This document shows positions 32,414 to 44,981 of a stretch of 64,000 bases of DNA, piece by piece; position 1 is the first letter of the stretch, and every line of letters begins with the position of its first letter. Below the pieces are notes generated by a model. The model was given only the letters and a program-made list of their open reading frames with translations, was not told where the DNA came from and did no database searches. Position numbers and translations under genes: made by a program. Location: assembly GCA_009982845.1 (NCBI GenBank), contig JAADKB010000007.1:558001-622000 (forward strand), written 5' to 3'. The DNA comes from Delphinella strobiligena. Lineage: Eukaryota; Ascomycota; Dothideomycetes; Dothideales; Dothioraceae.

Positions 32414-33631
32414 GAGGTGAGCCAAACCTATAAGTACTCGTACCAATGCGAGGATTACCAATGCACCTAACAAGACGCCAGCCAAGACCCTTTGACACTG
32501 TTATCTCTTAAGGTATGGAGACATCATCAAATCTGCCACTTCTGGGTCGACCTAGAACGTTCTTGATATGATAACAAGGCTATCACGTATCTGCCCGTGT
32601 ATATATTAAGAGGCTCTATCCTAGAGAAGTACAAAAGTTAGCTCTGCAAAACAAGGCAACGTTTGTGTGTGGGCCGTTGTCTCATTGGTGTCCATATTTA
32701 CCACTCGCCGCGTCGTACAGTATGTACATGGTCCACAACTTTTGAGCTCTGCGCGACTTGATACCTTGAAGGACGTTGTGGATTCGTCTTCTCTGTCCAG
32801 AGCCACTGGTCACTTGTCAAGCGCTATTAACCATACCAATAACTGGATCAAACCATGCAGTAGCTGATGGTGTCTCTGATAACACAGCTATGACATCAGC
32901 AAAAGCTTTCGGCCCCATTGCGCCCGACATAGGTCACTTGTTAAGCGCTCTCTTCGATCCACAAAGATCTCGACATTGGACCATGTTGTTGTTACGACCC
33001 AATTGACCTCAATAGCAACATTATCCACCACCTCTGCGTCAAGCACATCTCGTTCCTACTCATGGAAATTTGCGGGTTCCAACGCCTCCCGCGCACGTTG
33101 CGAATAGTCTGCTGAGATCAGGCGGACTTACTGTCGCCATTCCTCGAGCCAGACCGATTGACAGACGTCAGCTGTCGAGATGCGTTTTGTTACATCTCCT
33201 TCTACTCGGGGGTTCGATGTACACGTCTTTGCTCTTTCTCAAGCTGTGCTATAAGACGGAAGATACAAGGGACATAATTGTGGTCTACCCTTGAATATCC
33301 TGTCACCCCTTTGGTTGTTCTCAACAAGCAGAGAACCTATCATCTTGCGATCTTTCATTCTCCAATAATGCTCAACTCACTCTCTTCGTGCATGCCTTAT
33401 AGCTACAACTTGCGCCAAGATTGCCCAAACCAATTTCGGGTAGGTATCCCACACCTGTTGTTCCTTCTGACCTTGTTACCTACCTCCTCATCATTATTAT
33501 CATCCTCCTCGTCCTCCTCCTCTTTCGCGTCCTTCTATTGATATAACCCGTCTCATATAACACAAAAGTACAAGCTCTCGGAATCAATCATAGCTGTAAT
33601 CTTCATCAGCTACATTTCCCCAACACGAGCT
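32414..33631. other. Non-coding, upstream of an unrecognised gene
   Basis: About 1.2 kb without a supportable gene. The last 300 bp are pyrimidine-rich with a CTCCTC run (33485-33540) and probably hold the promoter of the gene starting at 33632. Confidence 0.4.
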
Positions 33632-35139
33632 ATGGAACAGACAGGTCACAAAGACTGCTTCACACGTATGCACATTCTCGTTCCCCATTCAGACCCACGA
33701 GTCTTCAATATGGTAAGTCAACCCTAATGTTCTTGATATATGTATAGCTAACATGCTACTGCATTCTACAGGATCGTATCCAGTCCATCATTGACGAGAT
33801 TCTAGCGATTCCCAGAGGCTCAATCTCAGACCTCAGAACATCATGCACCATTGCCACTGATACTTATGGGAACATTCCTCGTTCTTCTCTGACTATTGAA
33901 TCCCACTCTGCAACAGCAAATCCCAGGACTAGTGCTCAGGTCCTACCATCGAGCCTTGCCAGCAACGGTAATGGTGTTTCGGCCGGTCATGATATAGAGG
34001 ATCGTGCTCCAAGTACAGACGTGGGTGCAAATCCTGTGTCACGCTCAGATGATAATATCCCCGCGGTCCCACAAATTGGTACCCAATCTTACTCATCTGA
34101 TCTACTCGATACGCGTCCGGTGTCTGCAAGACATAATGTTCCTTCTTCTTCTCATGCCAACGACCAAGTGCCCTCGTCGGTCACCAGTGTCAGGCAACAC
34201 AAAAGCAATAGGGTAACGAAATTGACGACTATGCTCCCCAAACACCAGACAACTGCAATGTCCCGGAATTCACCAACCCTCTACCCCGGCTCCTCTAGAG
34301 TCGGTCAAAGGAAAAGGGTTCATGGCACCCCGCCCTAGCGTAGGCTATGTCAACCCCTTTGCTGAGGAAGAGCAAGCCAGTCCTAGGTCTAAATCGCCAA
34401 CCATCGACTCCCACCTATCGTCGCTCAACCAAAATGCCACCCGATGGTTAGACATACCGACAGTACAATCGCAACCACTGCGGACCAGCCCTCCGATGCC
34501 GGCTTGAACAGAACAGACGAGACTGTTGTCAACTTGGGCATCACAATTCCACAGCAGCCTACAGATATCAAACTTACCAGCGCTACACCGCAGACGGCCG
34601 CCAACAACTCCACAGCCAGACTCACCACCTCAACTGTTCCAGCGGCTCCATCCCCAAGCATCACTATCTCGCTGCACCTCGCCACCCTTCGCAAGTGCCT
34701 GAAGCTCGCACTTCGCGTTGTTGAGAATGCGAACAGTGCGAGCAAGTCTCGAGGATCTGTCGCATTTGGGCCGCAGCAATGCTCCAAACTACTTCTTCTC
34801 CTGTCAGACTTGGGCAGAGAGATAGGCTGCGTGATGGACGAGTGGAAAATGGAGTATTTCTCTTCCCTGGACAACGAAGGTCACGCCAATCCTAACACTG
34901 GCGATTGGAATGGCAAAAGTGAGCAGAATTTGGCGAGCATAAGAAATGGGATGGCGCATGGGGTCAGAGTGCTGGATCGTTCCAAGAGCGGTGGAGTCGG
35001 CCAACATGGTGGTGATGAGTTTGAGACTGGTAATGGTGACAGTGCATCGAGTTTAGAGGAGCTTTGCCTGCTTTTGGTCATTTTAGCTGGAGTCATTGCG
35101 GATGTGGGTATGGTTGTTGATGGTACCTTGTCGCAGTAG
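33632..35139 (+). CDS. Unrecognised fungal protein, gene structure uncertain
   Basis: Start MEQTGHKDCFTRMHILVPHS at 33632. A good intron (33713-33771) joins it to 'DRIQSIIDEILAIPRGSISD'. A Ser/Pro/Asn-rich low-complexity stretch follows to about 34200. Between 34200 and 34450 the coding-like reading moves through all three frames: 'NEIDDYAPQTPDNCNVPEF', then 'SVKGKGFMAPRPSVGYVNPF', then 'TDSTIATTADQPSDAGLN'. One change could be an intron at 34387-34451; the others lack good splice sites. The C-terminal part is well defined: 'LHLATLRKCLKLALRVVENA', 'LLLLLSDLGREIGCVMDEWK' and a hydrophobic end before the stop at 35137-35139. No known domain is recognised. It is either a multi-intron gene or a damaged one. 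Confidence 0.55.
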
Positions 35140-35604
35140 AGAGGGCAACTATCTGGGTGAAGTGGGACGAAGAAGAAATGATATCGAGGGCCGAGGAGAC
35201 ACCTGTCATAGTAGTGAATTGAGTGTCAGTGTTTGTCATTATAAGCATATTGATGTCAACTACGGGCGATGAGTGTATTACAAGCTCTTTTGCAGGTAAT
35301 AAGCGCATCTCCCGGCAATCTTGAATTACATTTTTGCACTACCCAAGGTGTCATCATGCTGTTTGACATGGCATTGATGACTTAAATGACATACTCAGCA
35401 ATATTGCGCATTAAGATGAACGAAGGATGTCGATCATTCTATCAAGTATGCTCTAGACTATTCCATTGGATGGAAATATCAGATGATGAGAAGGGTGTTA
35501 GGAAAAGGTTCTGCTACTTGCAGCGCAACATTGCCATAAGAATGTATCAATCCAATAAACCCCCACGCCTAAGATACTAGAAAAGAACATCCTGATCCAT
35601 CTGC
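35140..35604. other. Convergent 3' region
   Basis: About 465 bp between two converging gene ends. No gene seen. Confidence 0.45.
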
Positions 35605-37158
35605 TCATCTTGCCCACCTCTTCAGGTGATCGTCCATTGCCATCATTTCCTGATAAGCTATGGTACCGACTTGTTCCCATTGTCCGACTATTTCGAGCAA
35701 GCCGCCCAGTTGAGGACGTCTCAGGGTCTGCAACACTTTTATATGTGACTTTATTTCGAACAAAGACCTCAACATCTGCTGTAGCTGAAGCTCCATGAAC
35801 GTCAAGACTCCTTTCATAGAGTGTATCACATTTGTCACGCTTGTCACGCTGTCCACTTCAGGAAGCAAAAGCGAAATATTGCACTTCTCGGGTGTCGACA
35901 ACCAGGAGTTTAACATGCGCGCTGAAGCCTTGCCGCATTTCATATCAATCTGCTTTCTTTCTGCCTTGACGTAGTCTCCGAATGTTCCAAAATTAGTTGT
36001 AGTGTTGCTTACACAAGTCTTTGCGTATTTCAGTTCTGGGAGGAGTATGAGAAGCTGCTCAAGCTGCATATCGACAAATTGATCCACAATGTCAAAGTAC
36101 TCTGCTCGCGGCGTCCACGCGTGCAAGAATGGCAGACAATCGTAGAATGCGTTGAGAAGTGTCTGATAGATCTGCGATCTGTTTCCACCCTGAGTGTTGA
36201 TACGATCAAGGCCAGTATAGATGTATTTGGACGTGATTGATAAAGTGTTGAAGTATGATTTCTGGGAATGCAAGTATGTGCTTGTGGAATCGTAGGCATT
36301 TTTCAATGCCTGAGAGAAGTTCCGAAACGATTCAGTTAGCTGTTCAGCATACACAAGATGGTCTAGGTGGACCCAGAGACCAAAGCCCAAGCTCAATGTA
36401 TCATCACCCTCGAGTAAAGTTAGGGTCTCGAGCAATCGTGACAGATCTGGCCCCATCTGCGCCATGTTATGCAGCGTGTCATTCTGTGTGTTGAGCAGCT
36501 CTTCTGGTGACATGTTGTAAGGTATTATGCACAGTTTTTGCGATATGGGGTCGAGCAGATTGTCCCGCAACCATGTGCTCCTGCACAGTCTTAGAAGGCT
36601 GTTCATAAAGACAATCCATGCCAAGATTACAAATGCCAATAGATAAATGAAGAGTTTCTTGTAATTCAAGGCAACAGGAAACCACCCATGAGGAATTGCC
36701 TGCGTGGGGATCTGAAAGCTCTGGGATCCAGCTCGCCTATCAGTTTCTGGAGTTGGTTCGCGCGATGAGAACACTTGGGAATTGGCGCCTGGAGATGGCT
36801 CGCGAGGCGCAAAAGGTTCCGCCAATGTAAGATGTTAAGAAATCAATGACACAGGTGTATGAGTATTGACAGTTTCCTCTGCTGCTGACAACTGAGGAGA
36901 GTTGTGCATTATGGTATTGATATCGTCTTCAGTCTCGGCTTCAGTTGATAGAGACCTCTGCGTCTCTATACCGACGTTATCATCCGCTGCCTAGGAGATA
37001 GATAGGTTAGTATAATTAGTCATGTCAGCACAGACATGTTCGCTCGCCTTTGAAGATGCCATTCCTGATTTCATCTGAGCAATTTCGAGCTGATATCTTT
37101 CAAGCACGCTTAATCTTTCCTCTCTTGGCATTTCTGCCTTGCTTGCTTTGTTTGCCAT
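35605..37158 (-). CDS. Unrecognised single-pass membrane protein, in-frame stop near the 5' end
   Basis: The main frame (35605-36834, minus) encodes about 410 residues: a Pro/Ser-rich start, one strong membrane segment 'LFIYLLAFVILAWIVFM', then a long helical region ('QLEQLLILLPELKYAKTCVS', 'LQQMLRSLFEIKSHIKVLQT') with N-glycosylation-type NXT sites. It has no ATG at its start. In the same frame, just across a TAA at 36835-36837, a coding-like region continues upstream ('NTIMHNSPQLSAAEETVNTH'), and through an intron (36991-37035, with a TACTAAC-like branch site) reaches MANKASKAEMPREERLSVLE at 37158. Either the TAA is a nonsense mutation (CAA to TAA would fit) or an intron removing it was missed. 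No named family is recognised. Confidence 0.6.
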
Positions 37159-38121
37159 AGATAATCAAGAGAACAATGTCACGTAGGGATGGTTTGTTTG
37201 CAGTCAGAGAAGATGTAAAGTAAGTTAAAAGGTGCTTTCAGGAGATGCAGCTGCTATATACTATAGCTAATGATCTGGTAACAGTGAAGTATGAGATACG
37301 ATCAAAAAAAAACTGAGACAGGAATGTACAGCTATGGTGGACAAACGTGTGCGGCTACTAAGCTGGGCATTTGCTTGATTAGACAAAGCAAGGAATGCGT
37401 TTGAAGCATGTATGTATGCTTGATTAAAACTGCCCGTAGATGTGCTAGCAGCAAAGCGTGCAGGCAAATTATCGATACATACTGTCGGTACAGATCATAC
37501 TGCATGCAGCACATGATATGTGTTGTTCGTTCTGTACGTATATCAGGCGGGTCCCGATCGACAAATGACGCTAATGGAAGTCATTCCGCAGCGGAGGTTT
37601 TAAGGTATACCGCGCGTGTTACTTCTTGGCGTTGATGACAACTACTTTACAAAATGTGCTAAAGCTGTTTGTTCCATAAGGTATCTAAGCTGTCTTTTTA
37701 CTCCGATCGCGCAGTCCAACAATATATGACAGAGCCTTTCGCGCTCGTAGTCTCAATTATTACCTCTGTTGGATTGCAGTGCAGGGTCGATGGAAGTCTG
37801 GGTTTTCGCATACTGTAGTAGCCCGATCATGCACTGAATCTGTCGATCGAGAACAGTCGCCACCAGGCGGATGATGTAGGCCATCGGGAGGAATATCCTC
37901 TTTGCTGCGACGCGCAGCTTTAGCAGACTCCTTTGCTTAGCGGTACAGCTAAGCAAGCAGCTCCTGTTCGCTCAATTGATCCAATTCAACTCGGCACTAT
38001 TCCATAGCAATGCGGGTCCGGATACCAGTCTGCGAAGACGTCAGCAGTAAATTTCATTGCGAGGCGTCAGCAGTAAATTTCATTGCGTCTCTGTTGCATA
38101 TTCTCTGCGATTGAAAAAGGT
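37159..38121. other. No supportable gene; one 26-bp tandem duplication
   Basis: About 960 bp. At 38039-38086 the sequence GTCAGCAGTAAATTTCATTG occurs twice with a period of 26 bp, just upstream of the next gene's start. No other structure is seen. Confidence 0.45.
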
Positions 38122-38874
38122 ATGAGACGACGTACTCCTGTCCAGGCCGATCAAAACAATGTCCAAGGTTCGAGGGGTGTATCCATTACAACCTCTGAGG
38201 TCTACATGCCCTGGACTGTCGAGCGCACATCTACTCTAGCAGCCCTTGCAGCCGAGAGAACATCCCCGTGCATTTCCCCCGCAAGTGTCGCTATTAACAT
38301 CGGTAGACCTTCTCCAGGTCTCATTACTCTAGGAAGTGCCGCTTCTGTCACCACCCCAGGTAGAGCACTAATGCCGGATACTGAGATCATGCCCGCTTTT
38401 CAGTACCAAGCAAAAGTCTCCGCGCCCAAGAAAGCAGTCGGTCGGAACCAGCAATCTCCTGTTGCCATGGTGGACAAGGGGAAGGGCTCCATCATCATCA
38501 TCGATGACCATGTCGTCGCCCAGACAAATCCGGGCCAAAAGAAGTCTACATCCGGCAAGAGTGTAGCTTTCCGCCCTCATCGTGGTTCCGACAGGCTTTC
38601 TCAGCATCGCTTGACGGCCAACGCCGAAGACGGAGACTCGTTCAGCAGACTCACAATTGGTGGCAGAGCTATCGTGCTCAATGATAGCCCGCAACGATTC
38701 GATGGTGACCAGTCGAAGGAACACGAGCAGCAGCAGAGCAAAGCCGTCGATGAGGACAACACCGAGGGCAGAGCAGATATCCTCAAGCACATGGCCATGG
38801 CACTGGCTCTGAGAGATGATGGATGGGCTGACGATGGGAAACTGATTCTTCTGAGGGCATTGAAGCTATTTTGA
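38122..38874 (+). CDS. Unrecognised protein, 250 aa, probably disordered
   Basis: Single-exon frame. The ATG at 38122 (MRRRTPVQADQNNVQGSRGV) is the first Met. The protein is Ser/Thr/Pro-rich to about residue 110, has a short hydrophobic patch 'KGKGSIIIIDDHVV' and ends with an acidic stretch and the helix 'ADILKHMAMALALRDDGWAD' to 'LILLRALKLF'. No domain recognised; the composition suggests mostly disorder. A tandem 26-bp duplication lies just upstream. Possible lineage-specific gene; it could also be a chance long frame. Confidence 0.5.
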   Translation: MRRRTPVQADQNNVQGSRGVSITTSEVYMPWTVERTSTLAALAAERTSPCISPASVAINIGRPSPGLITLGSAASVTTPGRALMPDTEIMPAFQYQAKVSAPKKAVGRNQQSPVAMVDKGKGSIIIIDDHVVAQTNPGQKKSTSGKSVAFRPHRGSDRLSQHRLTANAEDGDSFSRLTIGGRAIVLNDSPQRFDGDQSKEHEQQQSKAVDEDNTEGRADILKHMAMALALRDDGWADDGKLILLRALKLF

Positions 38875-40096
38875 ACCAAGAGACGGAAAGCACAATCTGG
38901 GAACATGGGGATGGAAAGACAAGTCTACATGGTTGACTGTGCTTACAGCCGCTAGGTGGGCACCCAGTCGATGGATCTACGAAAGATATTAGCCAGATGA
39001 GTTTTATTGGTCTGCTTGTAGCGTGGAATTCAGGCAAAGGTTGCACGACCACCCACCATCGGCTTTTCTGATGTTTCCGACTGAGTCAATTCCATCTCTA
39101 ACGGGAGGGTCAACACTGACGCTACGATACCAAAGTTCAACTGAAGGATAAGACGAACAGGTGAGTGATTACGTTTGAGATTGTGTTTGCTTGAAAAGGA
39201 TAGGGAGCGAGAGTGGCAACCAAGATGGTGAGCATTTTTGTGGTTGCATGGACAGGGTTACCATGTAGCAAGTGAACTCCGAGACGTGCCTTCGTGCAGG
39301 ATCACCAGTACTCTGTCCGCAAGGAATTCCCCTTCAATTGGGGCGCAGCTTTCTCCTGCAAGCTCGGATAGCTCGAGCGAAGGTTAGCGGTTAGACCTCT
39401 GACAGCTGATTCGCTGAAACTTGGCAGTGCCCAACTTCGTCCACATATCGGTAATCGTCTGCCTTGTGGAAAAGATGTCGACACTTCTCCCTTGTACTCA
39501 AATCGCATCACTTGTTAGTGAGATTGAAGATAAGAAGGCCCCACGTTATTGCCCTGCATCTTGGACTATCGTTTGACGCACGATCGTGTCTGCTTTTACC
39601 AGCCGATACGACAATCATAAACTTCCTGTCGACACAATTGCACTCTGATCAGATTTATAGCATACACGTTGTAATCGCTGATCTGCTAGCTACCACGAAC
39701 ATGGATTGTAGCCTCGACCTCTAGCATGAGAACAGCTGCACTGATCTCAAGTAGGGAGATCGTTGAAGACCAAGGACTGCTTCCCCACGTGACACAATGG
39801 GCTTACCGCGATGTCACGACGTCCAGCGATTCCAAATTCGTTGGTACCTTATTGACAGGTAAGGTCCATATCGTATGATGTCGCTTTGTAACCTATCCTG
39901 ACCACGATATGCCAGAGATACACGTCCAAGGGTGCTTCGTAGCGGAACTGTTTGCCACGCTGCGCTTAAAATGCACATCTACTCGTAGGTGGCAGACAAT
40001 ACTATACCACTCATCGAAAAGACGAAAACATTGACCAGTCTTTTGAGTGCCAGGCCACAGAACTAACACCCGCTGCCATCGCTCAAACTGACAATC
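38875..40096. other. No supportable gene
   Basis: About 1.2 kb. Short plus-strand frames (for example 39464-39724) lack recognisable content. The end should contain the promoter of the F-box-like gene. Confidence 0.4.
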
Positions 40097-41218
40097 ATGG
40101 CATCGCTCGAAGATCTCCCTGCGCCACTGCCTCTCTACATCGCCAGACATCTTGCGGATCTGAAGTCGCTCGACAGTCTTCGGCGGGCCTCTCCACTATT
40201 CAACATCATCTTCCATCAGCATGCGGCGGAACTGGTCGAAGACTTAATGTGCAAGACACTGATAGATGAAGTCATCATCGAGTTCCGAGCTTATACGCTC
40301 CTGTCACTTCACAAGTCTCACGGATACGTGACTGAGAGCGACTTCAACATGCTTTACGAGCAAGCGAAAAAGCCATTTGATGCCACCACGTCGGTCATGG
40401 CAATATCGCACCCCCTGCGCAAATTCTCCTTCCTTGCCTCTATCTGCAACATTATCTTACGTACCAAGCTTGATGACTTACACGCTCTACCCCATGAACA
40501 CCTGAAAGATAAGAAACCCCATGGCCAACAGGTTCTTGACAAGCTAGCTGCTTCTCCATATTCGATACCGGAAGCGGCACCGCCAGATTGGGTTGAGCAG
40601 CAACGCTTTCTCCGCGCTCTATGGCGAATGCGCGTGTCTAGTAAGCTCTGTGGTGTAGCCAATGACTTTGCCACGCGCAAGCTTCCGCTTATGCCAAGAG
40701 CAGCTCTTCCTCAGCAACAGAGGCCAAATTGGCTTGCCGACGAAATCGAAGAGGCTGCATCGAGCTTTGGAGACCTGCAAGCTGCTGGATCAGTCCCAAA
40801 CGATTACAGCGTTCCACCTTCTTGGGATGCCTTGGCCGACGTTCCGTTACCTACCTCGAAATCAAGCTCAATCGCCATAGTGTGGGGGCAAACACTCGAA
40901 CTTAGCACAGGGAGTGCTCAAAGCCAATCATACGGCTTTCACTATTACCACCTCACTTCACATCGCGACCCACGTTCTCCGTTGGCCTCTACTGACTGGA
41001 ACACTCTGCGGCGCTTAGGCTTTGGCCTCTGGAGCAATCGAAGACTGGCCGAAGAACTGGATATGAAGAATTACCCTAAGGACCTGAACCCGCCATCGCA
41101 GGGATTCATCTATCGACATGGCATCGATAGCTACATGTCTCGCAGAGAATTGGAGTTCACCTGGGCCAGGCTGTACTTGGCGGCATTGGCTTCAAGGCAA
41201 GCATGCACGGCACAATAG
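40097..41218 (+). CDS. F-box-like protein, 373 aa
   Basis: Single exon starting MASLEDLPAPLPLYIARHLA. The first 45 residues ('LADLKSLDSLRRASPLFNII') have the Leu/Pro pattern of an F-box, the motif that docks substrate receptors on Skp1 in SCF ubiquitin ligases. The rest shows no repeats (no WD40, LRR or kelch) and resembles the large set of fungal proteins with an N-terminal F-box and an unclassified C-terminus. Notable segments are 'LRKFSFLASICNIILRTKLD' and 'WNTLRRLGFGLWSNRRLAEE'. The F-box call is from pattern only. Confidence 0.65.
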   Translation: MASLEDLPAPLPLYIARHLADLKSLDSLRRASPLFNIIFHQHAAELVEDLMCKTLIDEVIIEFRAYTLLSLHKSHGYVTESDFNMLYEQAKKPFDATTSVMAISHPLRKFSFLASICNIILRTKLDDLHALPHEHLKDKKPHGQQVLDKLAASPYSIPEAAPPDWVEQQRFLRALWRMRVSSKLCGVANDFATRKLPLMPRAALPQQQRPNWLADEIEEAASSFGDLQAAGSVPNDYSVPPSWDALADVPLPTSKSSSIAIVWGQTLELSTGSAQSQSYGFHYYHLTSHRDPRSPLASTDWNTLRRLGFGLWSNRRLAEELDMKNYPKDLNPPSQGFIYRHGIDSYMSRRELEFTWARLYLAALASRQACTAQ

Positions 41219-43362
41219 TTGTGATGTTGTTCAGCGCCGCTACCTACCAGGAGGGACGTCGCTTGGTTTCATTCTGATTTAAGACAATTCTCGACCTCAG
41301 TACTGAATGTTCATATCTCTATCCAGCTCGTCCATCTTGCCAAACCACCATGAATGCCTCAGCAGTGGTTACATCCAGCTTCTGATTTTGGCTACAATAC
41401 GCTATTGGCCACAGCAGAACCTTGGAAGGAAGCAGTAGACACACTTCTCAGATCAGCTGCCAAACAACTTGAAAACCACAACTTCCCAATACATCCATAC
41501 AGAATGGATGCTCCGCTCTGGTGGCTGATTTGGAAGTTGGGGCAGGTAGCTTCATGTCTATATGCGTACGTTTTATCCCAAAATTGATATAAAAGCGCCT
41601 TTCTCATCGCCATGGACGTGTGAGAAACAATGAAGTCATCTTTGGCAACTCTAGCGCCTCGTCTCGGCTTTGCAACTGCTTATGTGTTTGCTCTTGTTTC
41701 TCCTGATCATTGTAGTCTCTGCCTATATCCTCGTATCCGTCATCGTCCTCGTATCCGTCGTCGTCGTTCTTGTTTCCGCCTTTATGGCCGGTACTGCTGT
41801 GCGCCAATACTGCCCTACAGGATAGCGGGACTCTGGTGACAATTCTTCGGCCTGAATAACGCCGTTAGCCGTTATATTGGAGGACAAGTCGCTATATCGC
41901 TAGTATGAGCATAATATTTGGATGCAGCCTATTGATCGTCAAGTTAGCCAGCTGAGTGACCGGCTCGCGCATAAGAAGCTAGGGTCGCCTATTCTTGAGA
42001 CAGGCGCAGGTAGCGGAAGCTGTAGAAATGCTATGCTGGGTGTAATAGACTGTCCCAGGGCCAAAGAGCTGACCTCCTACGACTTGACCGATATATCTTT
42101 GTGGTTCTTCCTACGAGCGCAGCAGAGGTTATAGTAGTAGGGCAACGTCAACTCGTACAAGAAGCTATTATGGAGGGAAACGTCGCCAGTCAAGGGTCTG
42201 GAGCCGCTCAGTATGTCAGTCTTGTCGCTTGCCGAATTCCTCAGGCCACTCGCAACATAGATCACAGCATGCTGTATGCTCATAGGCTCTCGAAAGCCCG
42301 GCGGCAGGCTACTTATGAACAAAGACACCAAGGACGCTCTGCATGTTCAGCTTAGCTGGTCTTCGGAGTTTTGCCAGGCTGGTGGCTGAGCAATAAGGTG
42401 AACCAACAGGACAGCGACTGCTCCGCAAAAACCAATGTGAAACACTCTTACGTGAGATTGGGCTCATTGACATCGGGCTCATCGCCTATAACCGCGAACA
42501 CGCTATCTTGAGATCCAGCAGTGTCATTCTGAGTCTCCGAGTTCATGTGCACGAGGTGGCCCCAAAAGTAGAGAAGACGGTCCGGTCCGACTTTGGCACA
42601 GCAGGGGACATGGAGAGTTGAGCTCTACATGATTGTAATATATACCTTACGCAATGCATCAGCTCCGCATACTGTGACTCGGAGCTCTCTCGCATCACTA
42701 GACACTGCCCTGGACTTGTAGTTCTCTGCGAGCAACAAAACATGCACATTCCTGATTATTGCTCATCCAAATACATTCTGCTTGCGAGTATGAGAGAAAA
42801 GTCTTACAAATTGGTGCAGTCCGTTCTCACCGAGTCGAAGCAATCTCTATGGGTAAGGTAATTTGTGGAGGTGCCCTTGCCAATCTGTTTGCAAGGCTGC
42901 ACTGCATATTGGCCTCCTCGGGACGCTTCGTTGCGGAAACAGCGGTGCAAAAGTAGGTACATTTCGCTACATCCCAATCTACAGCAATAATGCATGCTGG
43001 TCTGACAATTCTGTCATGGTCGTTGCCTCGCCTGTTCGACTCGTACCTGGTTCCTCAGAAGCTTGAGAGTATATACACGGACTGAGATGACACCCTCTTG
43101 ATTACGGGGGGCCCTCCAAAGCCATCACTCCAGCCAAGCATACTAACCTCGTGCGATATCAATGGGACAAAGACTCCAGGAAAAATCATCAAGCTTTCTC
43201 GTGACATGATTGATACAGTATCTGAGACTTGCGAATACTCGGCTGTTCCAGCAGTCTGGTCGCGCACTTCGTAACGCAACGGTCTAATTTGATGGCGGAA
43301 GATTTCTCAACCTAATCGTGCTGAAGGATCGGTCGCAAGCAAGCATGGTGGAGCAATGTTGA
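41219..43362. other. Gene-poor, 2.1 kb of probable gene remnants
   Basis: No complete gene. A 77-codon plus-strand frame at 41354 ('NTLLATAEPWKEAVDTLLRS') and a frame at 41922 ('SPILETGAGSGSCRNAML', which looks like a methyltransferase motif I) could be remnants. An imperfect repeat of CCTCGTATCCGTC(A/G)TCGT is at 41727-41770. Confidence 0.35.
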
Positions 43363-44981
43363 TCAAGCTCTCGTTCCGCTTTCTACATTCTCCGACCACC
43401 ACTGCTTCCAATCCACAACCTGCTTGTTCTTCCGGGCCTCCTCTGCCGCAAAAACCAAAGCGTGACTTCGTATTATCTCTTCCAAAGTACACCCGAGTTC
43501 AGTCTGCGCTTCTTCAACACTGACACCATGGTTTTTGACGGCATCGATAGACTTCAGGAACGACAATGCAAGAGCATCATCTCCTCCACCATGGCCGCCT
43601 CCAGGCCTAGGGGGATGGTGGTTTTCAAATTCCTCAGTTGCGAAGTCGTGAACTGAGATAGTTGTGCCGTCATATGAGACCTCACCCTTCTCGCCATAGA
43701 TCCAACCGCGGCGCTCACATTGTTTCTGAGTCTGTGCTATCATATGAAATGAAGCAGTCTTTGCCTGACGAGGCGTCTTCGCGTTGTCTTGATGTTCATC
43801 TCCATCCCACGTTATGGTCACATACTGATCATCACAAACGTCGTTGTCACACTCCCATACACAGCGACCATACCAAGGACGTTCCTCGATCTGTTTTGTG
43901 GGCACTTGGGCATCATAGTCGGCTTTGAGACTGTCAAGAAGCATCTCCCTCGCAGCATCCGCACCCTGGACGATGTGACAAGACTCGATCTCAGGATTGA
44001 CAATATTGACAGGCCAGTCAGTGTTGCCCTTGGCCAATTGCTTATCGTGATATATGCGAGACGCGCTATATAAGCAAGTCTCTTGGATCGGGCATTGTAA
44101 GCAGTTCGTAGCATTCCCTGCTTCTTTGGGCTTCCTGGATCCGCGAAACTGTTTGAGGGAGCCAGTAGAGGTCAGAGAGGAAGGAAGATGTGCTGGAGCG
44201 CTGGACGACTTGGGGGGCGAGCAAAGCATCCAAAGCAAAAAGTCCAAGTCGTGGCAGCTTTTGGTGAGTAGAGACGGTGCAGTAGTTGATTCTTTTCTCC
44301 AGTTTCCTCTGTGCCTTGGCATAAGTGCAAGACTAGGCTCTAGTGGAGAATGAATACTTACCTCACATATGAATGCGAGAAGTGCCAATATCCAACTGGC
44401 TCAGTATGCTCGATTGACAGTATATCACCGATCACCTTATCTTCAAGCACAAGTTTTCGTAGTAGTATGTTATGCGGACTGTATCGCAGTACATGGCCGA
44501 TTCCGAATACAGCTTTTTGATTAGCTGAGGTGGTCGGTTGTATAGACCTGTAGATATTCAGGCAGTCTTGTAGTGTGGTAGCCAGAGGTTTCTCAGACAG
44601 TATATGCAGTTCCAGAGGTGCTAAAGCAGTGATGACGTCTGCGTGTTGTTCATCAAGTACACAAATGAAGATACCATCTACGCCTGGAGCCACATGTTCG
44701 CCAGCAGCAGCATCCTTTCTTCGCTGGATTTCCCATGAAAGGAAGTCTCGCCAATCCGAGAAGGCTTGCTCAGGTCGAGGCTCCTCGCCGGGCCAGATGT
44801 ATTTGGAACCGAGCAACGTCCGTTTATATGCTATCGGGTCAGCTATGGCGGCTACAACGCCTCTTCCAGACTGATGCACTGCTCTAGCATACGCATTACC
44901 ACGAGACCCTGCGCCTATGATGAGGACCCTTGGGATGCAATTGGAGGAGCTTCCAACTTCAAGACCATTGTGAAGACCCAT
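43363..44981 (-). CDS. Gfo/Idh/MocA-family NAD(P)-dependent oxidoreductase, 521 aa
   Basis: Family of Rossmann-fold dehydrogenases acting on sugars, inositols and related compounds. Exon 1 is 44362-44981 and exon 2 is 43363-44308; the intron 44309-44361 joins 'YWHFSHSYV' to 'RGNWRKES'. The nucleotide-binding motif is 'PRVLIIGAGSRGNAYARAV', followed by the family motif 'HILSEKPLATT' whose Lys is catalytic. The C-terminal half includes 'SCHDLDFLLWML', a Cys-containing insert ('CLQCPIQETCLY') and ends 'WKQWWSENVESGTRA'. At 521 residues it is longer than most family members (330-400), mainly through that insert. An upstream in-frame stop supports the Met at 44981. It is divergent from ISA2 with 262 bp between starts. 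Confidence 0.87.

Noticed and set aside
41922..42134. Short methyltransferase gene (SPILETGAGSGSCRNAML)
   Set aside because: Only a motif-I-like string; the frame stops after 70 codons and nothing else of the fold is visible nearby. At most a remnant.
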